A DNA stretch of 64,000 bases from Eulemur rufifrons (lineage: Eukaryota; Chordata; Mammalia; Primates; Lemuridae): contig NC_091002.1 of assembly GCF_041146395.1 (NCBI RefSeq), positions 8,302,501 to 8,366,500 of the forward strand, given 5' to 3'. The position numbers were made by a program, and so were the translations under genes. The notes under the pieces are model-generated. The model saw only the letters and a program-made list of their open reading frames with translations. It had not been told where the DNA came from and did no database searches. Every line of letters starts with the position of its first letter. Position 1 is the stretch's first letter. Below are positions 24,934-35,429 of the stretch, piece by piece.

Positions 24934-26374
24934 TGCAAAAGAAAGAAGCGCAGGCCAGAGACGGGCTGAGGCGGATGAGTTTAGCAGCAGAGCCTTCTGG
25001 AGCTGCCTGGATGGGGCCCAGGAGTGTCACTGGGGCTGGCTGTCACAGGTCTGCTCCTTGGGGTCTGGCAGCCCCTGCTGTCCCAGGGCTCTGGTGGGGA
25101 GATCATCTTGCAGAGAAGTTTGATTCAGGCTGGCCTGGGGTCTGGGCCCTCTGTGATTTATATCTGCAGAGACGGCTGGGAAGCATCCCATTTTCCATGG
25201 CCTGGATGGTCCAAGAGGGGATTATTTCTCCAGCTGGGGTCCTTTATTTTAAAAGGCCTTTATAATAAATGATGGAGCAGATATTTTCAAGAAATTCAAC
25301 TGCAGTTCTTCACAGTCCAGTTCTGTCTGCAGAGGCCATGGTAGAAAGGCCCCAGGGAGGTCCAAGAGCACTCAGGGGCTCACCCCTCACACTCGGCTCA
25401 GCCTTCGAGGCCCGGCTCCAGGGGCCCTCCAGGAAGCCTCCTCTGATTTCCTGGGCCCACAGAGCTCGCTCCCTCACCTACAGCACTTTCCCTGCTCTGT
25501 CCTGGGCCTGCAAAGGGGATCGGACTGGAGACAGGACACATCCCTTCTCGCTGCCTCCTGAATAAGTGATGGGCTCTGTTTGGGTTACCCAAAATCTGGC
25601 TGGGGGAGAGGTTTGGGGAACAAGTGGCTGTTGATCCCAGGAAGCCCTGGTAGGGGTGCGGGGAAGAGAGTTAGGGAAAAGAGAATGCACCAATGAACAG
25701 GTCACAGCTGTGGGCAGCTGGGGCTCACCCTAGAGGGGCTCTTTGGGAGACTGCAGAGCACACACCCTGAGACACGGGAAAGCTGGTTTTATCCACAAAC
25801 TGCCATCCCTGCTTGGCAGAGGGCCACTCTGGGCACTGCCTCCCCTGCATGTCCAGCCAGCACTGGGCTGGTGCACACCCAGGCTGGTCCTGTGGCCCGA
25901 GGTCACTGCAGGCAGATGGAGAGAGATGGCCCTTGGCTGGGGTGAGGGGAGCCATCTGCAGGTGCACTTGCTAAGGGGGTGGGGACGGAGCACCCCCAGC
26001 ACCTGCTCCCATGTCCTCTGAGGCTGTGTCCCTGGGTTCTGCTCAGGAGCAGCATGGGCTTGTGCTGAGGGGCCAGGGAGGAGGTGGACAGTGAGGTGAC
26101 CTGCCCTCCCTCTGAGCAACTCTCTCCTTGGGCCCGGAGCAGGTATTTGGGGAAGTTTGATGAAGAAAACAGAGTTGGGGGAGGGTCCATGCCAGCCCTA
26201 ACCCAGTCTTGGAGAGGCCACAACGTATTCCTTCATTCAACAAATATTTATCGGCAGCCTGTGTCTGCCAAGCCCCAAACCTGAGCCCATCCCAGAGGCC
26301 GGTAGCGGCTCAGAGACTTAGTCACTGAAAACCAGGTGCAGGTGAAGGCTTGGATGGGTGGTGGGTTTGCAGAG

Positions 26375-26610
26375 AGCATGCGTGGTGCTCACAGCTTGGG
26401 CTTTGGACTTGGATAGACACAGGCTTGCAGTTCAGCTCTACCACCCTTCTGCTGTGCATCCTGGGAATGTCCCTTAACCTCTCTGAGCCTGTCTCCTTAT
26501 CTGCAAAAGTGGAGCACAAATATGGTTCCAGGGTCACTTGAGGATTTGATGACATCAGGGACATCAAGTGCTTAGCACAATGCCTTTCACATGGTGAGAG
26601 GTCAACATGA
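26375..26610 (+). repeat. MIR SINE, nearly full length
   Basis: TTGGGCTTTGGACTTGGATA, TGCAGTTCAGCTCTACCACC, CTTAACCTCTCTGAGCCTGT, GAGGATTTGATGACATCAGG and AAGTGCTTAGCACAATGCCT give the whole MIR order from core to 3' end. Confidence 0.8.
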
Positions 26611-27189
26611 GTGTCACTATGGTAACGGGTGGTTAGCGTTTATGTGAGAGTGAAGAGTGCTTGATGCCCACACCTTGTGAAAAAGCCAAAGCCTCTCTGA
26701 AGGAGGGATGACGGGGTGACTAAGGGGTGCTGGGCACACCAGCCTTGGCCATCATTGCTTTGCTAAATATGACCAAGACAGACAGGAGTGAGGATGTTTT
26801 GGAGAGTTGATGTTTCCATCCCCAGGTGAGTGGAGAAGCATGTGTGGTCCCCCGAGCTAGGTGAGGGCGTGGAGAGAGCCCCTCACTTGCCGGGCAGAGT
26901 CTGAAGGCTCGAGGTGAGCAGGGAGGCCCTTGTGGAGCATGTCGGGCCGAGGTGCCTGGCATTCTGGAGTGGGAGCCCCAGGGGGGCCTGCCCAAGGGTC
27001 TTTCTGCTAGGCCAGGTGGCCACAGCGCATGCAGGTGGGGAGACTCACCAGAGGCAAGAGCCAAGGAAGTGACAGTTTTCCTAAGGCCACTCAAGATCCC
27101 TCCCACAAACAGAATCTGAGCTCGGCCAGGCAAGGGCCTTGCAGGTGGTTGGCTGGATGGACCCCCCGATAGTGCGTGTTGCTGAGTGC

Positions 27190-27370
27190 ACACACGTATG
27201 TGATGCTCTAGAATGGATTCCCAGGAGCTGGACTGCTGGGTGGAAGGGGCTGAGCATGTGTCCTCAAACAGATGGACAGGCTGAGCTGCCCGCAGGGCCA
27301 GCCGGAGGGCACGCCCATGAGGCAGGTATGCGAGGCCCATTTGCCCACGCCCAGGCCTATGGTGGAGCCA
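27190..27370 (+). mobile_element. Possible old L1 relic
   Basis: ATTCCCAGGAGCTGGACTGC followed by TGGGTGGAAGGG resembles an ancient L1 segment containing 'aattgctgggtcaaaggg'. Short and diverged; weak call. Confidence 0.35.
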
Positions 27371-27921
27371 AACATTCTTTAAAGGAAAGTCATTTGGGGG
27401 CCTTGACTCCCCAGTAAGGAACACTGAGGCAGATGGAGTAGCCAGGTTTGGGGAACACTTTATGTTCCAAAGTCAGAAAGTAGGATCCCAATCCTTCATC
27501 TTACAGATGGGGAAACTGAGGCTTGGGAAAGGGAATGTGGTAGTTATCCTCTCATACCTGGAGGCTGCCACCACTGCTCTGACTCCTCAGGGTGTGCGGG
27601 AAGAGGCATGTTTGGATCCCTGTGATGATGGAGACATATTGTAACAAGAGTGGGTGGAGGGGGATACTGGCTCATGTTAACAGCTGACTCTCTGAAAACA
27701 AAACAAAAGAAAACAAAGCACCCAGACCAGGATTTGTAGAGTCTGCCAATTTCCATGGTGTAAATGCTCCCACTATACCCAATTTCAAGCTGCCAGTGGA
27801 CATGGCATTGGGTAGAGATGTACACAGTTGTGTCTGGTGGGGCACCACCCGGTGAGCCCTCACTGGCTGAGTCAGCCGAGGCCCCAGCTGTTCCTGATTC
27901 AAGGAGGATCCAAGAAGAAGC

Positions 27922-27945
27922 GGGGGGGGGGGGGGGGGGGGGGGG
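27922..27945. repeat. Poly(G) tract, 24 G
   Basis: An uninterrupted run of 24 G followed by AGGGGGAGGG. Length in such a tract is prone to sequencing and assembly error. Confidence 0.9.
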
Positions 27946-28946
27946 AGGGGGAGGGAAGCCACTTTAACCTCAAAGGCTTGCCTCTCTGGGGGAAGAGCAA
28001 ATATCCTCCCAAAAGAGGGGCTTCAACTGGGTTGGGCATCCTCCTCTGTGTGTGTGTGTGGCACCCTATTGGGCAGGCTTTGTCTCAGGTGGGGCTGCCC
28101 CACTGCACTGGGTAGCCAACATCCTGGGACCTTTACAGGAAAGCCCTACTGGGACCACTTTCCTCAGGGGAGCTTCCTGGACACCTTCGTTGGGCTGCCT
28201 GTTACATATCCTTCCAAAACCTTAGGGGTAGCTCTTATTACCCCTCTTTTACAAGTGAGGGAATTAAGGCTCACAGGGAGATCACTTCCCCAAAGCCACA
28301 CGTCATTTCCACTGAACTAACAGCACTGGTAATGTAACAGCTGAGACTTGTTGGGCAGTCCCACGGTGGGTGACCTGCTGAGCATGTTATTCTCCTTCCT
28401 AGAACCACCACCTATGGGTTGTGCCACAAGAATAAGCTCTCTAACTTCTCAAAGCAACAGTTTCTTCTGGAAAGAATGGATGAGATGCCGTGCATAGCAC
28501 GAGGCTGGTATATATTCTATGTAATGCTGGGGGACAAGCGTTATGGAAGCCATTGACTGTTCTGGGACTCTTTGGGAAAAGACACCTTGACATGCCTGAG
28601 TCAGGAAAGGCCGTCATGGCCAGAGCGTCTGCCAGGCTCAGTGCCACTGGGGGAGAGAAAGTGACTCTGCAAAACAGAACGAGGGACTCACTGTTACTCG
28701 GGGAGACCTGAGAGGGGAAGGAAGGAAAGTAGGAGAGCAGGTGGGGCTGAGCTGGAGGGGAAGACAGCCCTCCAGTGAGGACTGGGCTCCAGGGAACAAA
28801 TGCTCTACAGGGATTTTGGGGATCTTGTGTCATTTGCTGAAAGACTGTGATGTACCTTCCTTCCCTCATGCCCTAGAGAATCTTCAGTAAAGTCAATATT
28901 TCTCTCTTATATAGTTATGCAAGTGGATTCTTCTGGAGAAACACTG

Positions 28947-29622
28947 ATAATGATGGTGGTGGTTATGGTGGTCATGATGGTGATGATGATGGTGATGATG
29001 GTGGTGATGATTTGGAGGAGGATGATGATAGTGGTGGCAGTGGTGATGATGGTGATGAGGATGATGTTGGTGATGATGGTGATGACTGATGATGATGGTG
29101 GTGACAATGGTGATGATGGTGGTGATGATCTGGAGGATGATGATGGTGGTGGTGATGATGGTGATGGTGGGCATGATGGTGATGATGATGGTGATGCTGG
29201 TGGTGATGATTTGGAGGATGATGACGGTGGTGGTGATGATGGTGGTGATGATGGTGGTGATGATTTGGAGGATGATGATGGTGGTGGTGATGATGCTGGT
29301 GATGATTTGGAGGAGGATGGCGATGGTGGTGCTGGTGATGGTGATGATTTGGAGGAGGATGATAGTTATGGTGATAGTGGTGATGGTGATGATAATGATG
29401 ATGGCGATGAGAATGATGAGGATGATGGTGATGGTGGTGGTGGCAATGATGGTTTTGATGATGGTGGCAATTGTGGTGATAATGGCAATGGTGGTAGAAG
29501 TGGTGGTGATGATGACAGTGATGGTGATGGTGGTGATGATGATGGTGTTGATGGTGAAGATAACGGTGGCGATGATGGTGATAGTGGTGATAGGGATGAC
29601 GATGGTGCTGATAACTGCTAAT
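28947..29622. repeat. TGATGG/TGG-type trinucleotide array
   Basis: About 680 bases built from GAT, GGT and GGA triplets (units such as GATGATGGTGGT and GATTTGGAGGAGGATGAT). GATTTGGAGGA-type landmarks recur several times, which suggests duplication of larger blocks. Because the period is three, all three frames stay open for long stretches (Asp/Gly-rich or Met/Val-rich on plus, His-rich on minus). Not a gene. Confidence 0.92.
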
Positions 29623-29624
29623 AT

Positions 29625-29740
29625 TTGGGGACACTTACTAAGTGCCAGGCAGAGCTTTAGTTTTACTTTACCTGAATTATTCTATTTAATCCTAATGAAA
29701 CCGCGAAGGCATGTACCCTTATTGTTCCCAGCATGAATCC
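29625..29740 (-). repeat. MIR SINE relic, reverse
   Basis: CACTTACTAAGTGCCAGGCA followed by TTCTATTTAATCCTAATGAA, the start of a reverse MIR; it lies directly beside the trinucleotide-type array. Confidence 0.65.
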
Positions 29741-31204
29741 CACGTCCATGTTGTACCAGGCAAAAGAGCTGCTCGTGTGCACCCAGGGCAGCATGGAAGG
29801 GGATGCTTGGGTATTCTGGGCCTCCCTACTGCCCCCATGAGAAGAGATTGCTGTTTAGCTTTTTGGGCAGAGAAACCAAGGCCCAGAGAGGGAAAGAAAC
29901 TTGCCTGAGGCTGCAGAGCTGGGGATGGCAGAGACAAGGTGGGAACGTAGGCAGGTTTGGATTCGGAGCTTTCAGTAAGCAGTTAGGCAAGCGGTAGGAT
30001 TGCAAAGACAAATCAGACAGACCCAGCTCCTGTCCTCAGAGTTCCTGGTCTGTTGGTGGAGATGGGCACATAGACTGATGGCAGAGGGGGAACAAGAAGA
30101 CCACCCCCAGCTGAAGGCCCAAGGGATGCTCCCTGGAGGAGGTGGTATTTAGTCCTGGGGATGAGGGGGCCACATGCAGATCCTGGGTGCATGGAGGGTA
30201 GCAGGTAGGGCCATATGGACACTGCCCTCAACGTCACAGCCACTGCCCTGTCCTGTGCTCCAAACCTTCTGGTGGCCAGGCAGGACACCAGCCTCAGCAG
30301 CCACCTCGCCCAGACCTATTTTTAGACCCAATTCAGCACTAAAAGCAAACACAATGTCAAGATAGTGGCCAACTTAGACCCTCTCTGGGAATAGGCCCCC
30401 TCTGCAATGCCAAAATAGAAAATGGCTCTATTTGTGGATGACACGGACCCTGGCAGAGAGAGGCCTTGACTTCCAGTGGATAGACGCCAGATCACCGCCC
30501 CGCCCTCGGATGAACTGGAGGCGTCAGTGCTTCCTACCACATACAGCATAAAAACGCTTCTGCACGTTGCAGTTCACCTGTGAAAGGCAGCTGCCTACTG
30601 GGCAGACGCGATGCCAGGCAGACTTCCACGATGGGGGAAATCCTGCTTGCTAGAGTGAGATGCTGGAGACGTCTTGTTACCATAATCCTCGCTAACTTAG
30701 AAAGCTACTGGACATAGGGACCGCATACTCCTGAGCAATCTGGGCTCCTTCCCTCCCTGCCTCCCTTCCCCACTCCCCACCAGGGACCACCTTTCACATA
30801 AACCACTTTCACTGGAATCCTTGTCTCAGGGCCGCTCCGGGACCCGCCCTGTGAATGTTCACACCCAGGTGTACCCCAAACCCTCCCCTCCTGCCCGTTC
30901 TTCTCCCAAGATCCCACAGCACCTGCCCCTCCACAGCAGTCGCCTTGGGTCTGGCATCTGACAAACCTGTCGTTAGTGTTGACAATAAACAGAGAGAGGG
31001 TCCTAGGTGGGGCATAACGCAGGTAAGGCAACAGCGGGACAGGACGAGCCCCAGAGGCCGCGAAGAGGCTGCGCGGCGCAGGTGGGCCTGGTGCAGGGCG
31101 GGCAGAAGGGAGCGGCCAGGTGGTGCAGGAGGAGCCAGGCAGGTGCCTCAGCAGGGTGAGGGTCCAGGCCCACCGGGCATGCCATGACCCTGGGCGCTGA
31201 CTTT

Positions 31205-31380
31205 GGAAGGGACCAAAAATAGCCGGCCCAGTAAGCTGAACTGGGGAGACAATTTACCCAAAGCGTCTCAAGCATTTAAGTCCCTCGCAGTCCCGGGGCC
31301 CTGGAGGGCCTGGGGCGGGGCGGGGAGGGCTGCGTCAGGAGGCTGGCGGGAGCGAGTGTGGCAAGGAATGTTGCTTAGTC
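31205..31380. promoter_or_regulatory. Possible regulatory cluster (CArG-like, GC box, AP-1-like)
   Basis: Within 180 bases of non-repeat sequence there is CCAAAAATAG (one mismatch to a CArG box), a double GC box GGGGCGGGGCGGGG at 31312-31325, TGCGTCAGG (AP-1-like) and GGAATG (TEAD-like). Such words occur by chance, so this is a weak call. Confidence 0.2.
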
Positions 31381-32079
31381 TCCAAGTCACCAGCCGCAGC
31401 ACGGGCCTGGGCTGGAAGGAAGGACCCACGAGTGCTGATACACAATGGGAAGGGTTTGTGAAGACGCATTACCTCTCAGTGACCTGGTAATAACATTTTG
31501 GGTCGCGGGCATTCTATTAATCTAAAACGCAGTCTCATTGTTTTATGTCAGTGAATGTGAAAACATGCAAAGGGCCTAGTGGGTCCACCCTGAGGAGTCA
31601 CCCTGTTTGCCTGTCCCCTCGTCCGGAGCGCAGAGCCCAGCCTTGCGTGTGGTGAGGAAGCCCTGGTGGGCACATTCTCTGTGTGTATGTGTCAGGAACC
31701 TGCCATGCCTCAGCTCTGCCACCCAGAGACTCACAGTGTCCCCTGTGCCCTTGCTTGAGGGCCAGGAGCACCTGGGACAGCCATCCGCCAAAGGAGAACC
31801 AAGGAGCAGCGATGGGTCCTCTGGAGAGTTTCTCTTCTGAAGCAGGAACGGGGGATGGCAGCTTTGCAGTGTCCAGTGTGGGCTGGGCACTCAGAGACAT
31901 GTCCCCATCTGTCACACTGGGGGGCCATCTCTAGACAGTGCCATTCACTTTCGAGGCCAGAGCAGGCTGTATGTCTCTTACTGGTATCCCCTGGGCAATG
32001 GTGGCAAAGCGTCTTGGGGAACAGGAGGCTTTTTCTAATTTCACCAAGACACACTTCAGGCAAGAATGGTGAAACTGTC

Positions 32080-32195
32080 GCAACAACTCTGTGAGATGCA
32101 TATTAAACGCTCCATTTTACAGAGAGGGAAACTGAGGCTCAGAGAGGTTACGAAGCTTGACAGAGCTGGGATCTGGACCGAGGTCTAACCAGGAG
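32080..32195 (-). repeat. MIR SINE relic, reverse
   Basis: CAACTCTGTGAGATGCATAT, CCATTTTACAGAGAGGGAAA and CTGAGGCTCAGAGAGGTTAC in reverse MIR order. Confidence 0.7.
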
Positions 32196-32409
32196 TCTGT
32201 GGGCCTTCCCTGTGATGTGCCTCCTCCGGCAGTCTCGTGTCGGGTGCTGGGGAGAGGGGCCACCTCGAAAAATCTGGAAATGAAACTGAAGACATTTCTG
32301 ATTTAAGGTGTCAGCCCAGGTGTGTGCACTTACCTTCCCTCTCCCCTGCCAGGCCCATGGAAATGGCAGCAGAAAAGCACAATGGTGAAACACTTAAAGA
32401 AGGTATAGA

Positions 32410-32750
32410 GGCCCGGCGAGGTGGCTCACGCCTGTAATCCTAGCACTCTGGGAGGCTGAGGCGGGCGGATTGTTTGAGCTCAGGAGTTCGAGACCAGCCT
32501 GAGCAAGAGCGAGACCCTGTCTGTACTAAAAATAGAAAGAAATTATATGGTCAGCTAAAAATATATATAGAAAAATTAGCCGGGCATGGTGGCACATGCC
32601 TGTAGTCCCAGCTACTCAGGAGGCTGAGGCAGGAGGATCGCTTGAGGTCAGGAGTTTGAGGGTGCTGTGAGCTAGGCTGACGCCACGGCACTCTAGCCCG
32701 GGCAACAGAGTAAGACTCTGTCTCCAAAAAAAAAAAGAAAAGAAGAAAAA
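32410..32750 (+). mobile_element. Alu SINE, strepsirrhine type, full length
   Basis: Same subtype as the copy at 16839, with a mutated start (GGCCCGGCGAGG) and an impure A tail with G interruptions. Target-site duplication AAGGTATAGA at 32400-32409 and 32751-32760. Some substitutions suggest it is older than the other two copies. Confidence 0.95.
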
Positions 32751-33779
32751 AAGGTATAGAGCGACTGGAGCATCTGAAGCACAGCAGGGAGTGGGGAAGG
32801 GAGGCCCCAGGGAACAGGCTGGGGAAGGAAGCCTCGGAGGAGCCCTGAGAGCCACTACCACAGCGGGTGCCGGGTGTGCAGGTTTGGGAGTGAGAAACCC
32901 GGGTGGATTTGAAGCCCGTTACAGGTGAGCTGCATGGGTGGTAGAGAGGCTGTCTAGCTTCTCTGGAGAGGCCGGATCCGAGGGAGGGGTCAGCGCTCCA
33001 AAGGAAGGCGGCCTCCCTGCCGCCTCCCGCCTGCACAACCTCGACTGGAGCCACAGCAGGCTCACCTGCCTGGCACCCACAGGCCCAGGCCAGCTCCTCT
33101 TTCAGGACAGAGGCTGGAGATGTTGGAGGAAACCCACACGGGGACTGACCGAATCAGCCTCGTCCTTCGGTCGTGTTCAAGCAGAGGAGCGAGGCCGGCA
33201 GACGCAGGAGAGCGGCGCAGCCGGGAGGCAGACCAGGGGGGCGGACAGGGCTGGCCCCGGGGGGGAGCAGGGCCACCGCGCTTTCTGATGAGTTGGCTTA
33301 AAATCATGCTAATTACTATCCCCAGAGAGATTTGAGCTTTAGCATCCATAAAACAAGAAGAGGTTACTGTAAAAACTTTTAAAAGAAGCATTTTGAGAAC
33401 AAGAGGGAGCTTTTAAAAAAAATAAAAGAGAAGAAATCGAAGGAAAAGTCAAGGAATTCTTCCTGGATTTATGTGGCCGGAGACAAAGAGGCGGAAAACG
33501 GGGTAATGACGTGGTCAGAGCGAATGACGTGCCGCACGCCAGGCCCTGTTTTAAGTGTTTTAATAATTTATTCCCCAAGTGGAATTCTGGTTATCTCCGT
33601 TTGCAGAGGAGACTGAAAAGGGAGGAGCCCCCGGCGCAGACTCTGGGCTCTAAAGCCGACAGTACCTTGCTCTGGGACAACCCAGGGGGCAACGTCTGGA
33701 AAAAACCAACTTGGGTGGTAGAGCCGAAGCTGTGCTGGAAGGGAGCTTAAGCCTTAAGCACAGATATTTAAAGAGAAGA

Positions 33780-34300
33780 GAGGCAAATTCAACCCAAAGA
33801 AGAAAGTAGAAGAGAAGGAATAATAAACGTGAGGGTGGAAATTAACGAAATAGAAAGCAATACACGATGAAGAGGGTCAACAAAGCTAAACCTTTAAAGA
33901 GTAATAATATTTATAACCCCCGGACAAGGCTAATGTGAGAGAGAGAGAGAGAGAGAACAAATAACACTGTCAGAATGAAAATGGGGACATAATTGAACAA
34001 ACTGAAGACATTAAAGAAATAAAAAGAGGAAATTATGGACAACCGATGTCAATAAATTTGAAAATTTAGATGAAATAAACATATTTCTGGTGAAATACAA
34101 TTTACCTAAACAGACACAAGAAGAAATAGGAAATATAAACGGTCTTATAGCTACTAAACAGATTAAATCCATAACTTAAACCTTCCCACAAAGAAGACTC
34201 CAAAAATAGACGTCTTTACCAAAAAATTCTATTACCATTTAAGAAAGAAATAATAATAACGTTACACAAACTCTCCTGGAGAGCAGAAAAAGAGATCTAC
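33780..34300 (+). mobile_element. Old L1 ORF2 fragment
   Basis: A-rich sequence with the L1 ORF2 order of words, such as GAAATAGAAAGCAATA and a YGQPMSINLKI-like reading. It is strongly decayed and interrupted by a GA dinucleotide run (33937-33957). Confidence 0.6.
33937..33957. repeat. (GA)n microsatellite
   Basis: About ten GA units inside the old L1 fragment. Confidence 0.85.
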
Positions 34301-34399
34301 CCTCTTACAAAACGGGCAAGTGCACAGTCCCGTACGGTTAACTGCAGATACCGCACTGCACAGCGGCTCCCCGGGACCGCCTCACCTTGTGCACTGTAA

Positions 34400-34600
34400 C
34401 TTCTATCCATGGGACAGCAATTCCTCATACGCCCCCTGCCCGCCCACGGCGACCACCATTCTATCGTCTGCTTCTACACCTTTGACGATTTTAGACGCCT
34501 CCTGTAAGAGGAACCATGCACTATTTGTCCTTCTACGCCTGGCTTGTTTACTTGGCATAATGTCTTCCAGTTCATCCACGAGAGAGAGTATTTTCAACGT
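34400..34600 (-). mobile_element. L1 3' region fragment, inverted
   Basis: The stretch with CTGGCTTGTTTACTTGGCATAATGTC is the reverse complement of the usual L1 segment before the 3' UTR (GGACATTATGCTAAGTGAAATAAGCC in general form). The neighbouring pieces run the other way, so this is a separate insertion or an inversion. Confidence 0.55.
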
Positions 34601-34639
34601 AGAAAACAAAGCTCATTTCTACACTATCCAAAAGAACTC

Positions 34640-35300
34640 CCACCAAGCAATAAGAAAAAGGCAACTTAAGAGGATAGTGGGCAAGACCTGGACAGGTGCT
34701 GCACCAGAGAGGATACCTGAGTGACCGATGACTGCTCGCTCGGCAGGTCGCCTGCCCTCATTCGCAGTCACAGAATCGCAAATGGAAACCCAGGAGTCAA
34801 CACTACATGATGCCACGAATCCAAGACCGACGATGGGAGGCAATGGTGAGGATGCAGAGCAAGGGGAACCCACGTACACTGCTGGTGGGAGTACAAGTTG
34901 GTGAAACCAACGCAAATCCAACAGATGCCACTTTGAGAAGTTTGTGTTTCTACCAAAACTGAATAGGCATATACCGTGCGACCCAGCAGCATCACTCCTA
35001 GACTTGCGCCCAGCAGAAATGCTCGCACAAGTCACCAGACACAGGTGTGAGTTTGTCCACAACATGATGTACCGTAGCCCCAAGTTAGAAACACCCCAAA
35101 TGGCCGTCCACAGGAGCCTGGGTAAAGGAATTACCGTGTGTCCAAGGGACGGATGTCATACAATGGTGGGAATTGATGGCCACAGCTACACACACCCACA
35201 TGGAGGAATCTCATTGAGTAAAGTCGATCAAAAGAAGCCTGACGCAGTGAGCACACCATGCGGCTGCATTTACGACAGTTGGAAATGCGGCGAGGCCACG
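34640..35300 (+). mobile_element. Old L1 3' fragment (end of ORF2 and 3' UTR)
   Basis: The order of segments (GTGAGGATGCAGAGCAAGGG, CACTGCTGGTGGGAGTAC, CGACCCAGCAGCATCACTCC, then a TCATACAATGG-like piece) follows the end of ORF2 in ancient L1M-type elements. It is unusually CpG-rich for such an old copy. The element may extend to two AATAAA motifs near 35540-35565. Confidence 0.65.
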
Positions 35301-35391
35301 TGCTTAGGCGGGAGACTATAGAAGGAAGGGGGAAGTGATGTCCTCAAGGGCAAAGATGCAGCTGACCTTTGTGGGGAGGGACTGTCCGGCA

Positions 35392-35427
35392 GGGGGCCTG
35401 GGGGCCTGGGGGCCTGGGGGCCTGGGG
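35392..35427. repeat. GGGGGCCT octamer repeat
   Basis: The octamer GGGGGCCT occurs four times in direct succession, ending GGGGAGA. The G-runs are spaced as in G-quadruplex-forming sequence. Confidence 0.85.
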
Positions 35428-35429
35428 AG

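Larger units (their letters stand above)
24934..32399. other. Intergenic sequence with simple repeats
   Basis: Contains the MIR at 26375, the G run at 27922, the trinucleotide-type array at 28947 and the possible regulatory cluster at 31205. A reverse MIR-like piece lies at about 28200-28310. No gene recognised. Confidence 0.65.

Noticed and set aside
28917..29736. Asp/Gly-rich and Met/Val-rich open frames (and His-rich frames on minus)
   Set aside because: Produced by a triplet-period simple repeat, not by a coding gene.
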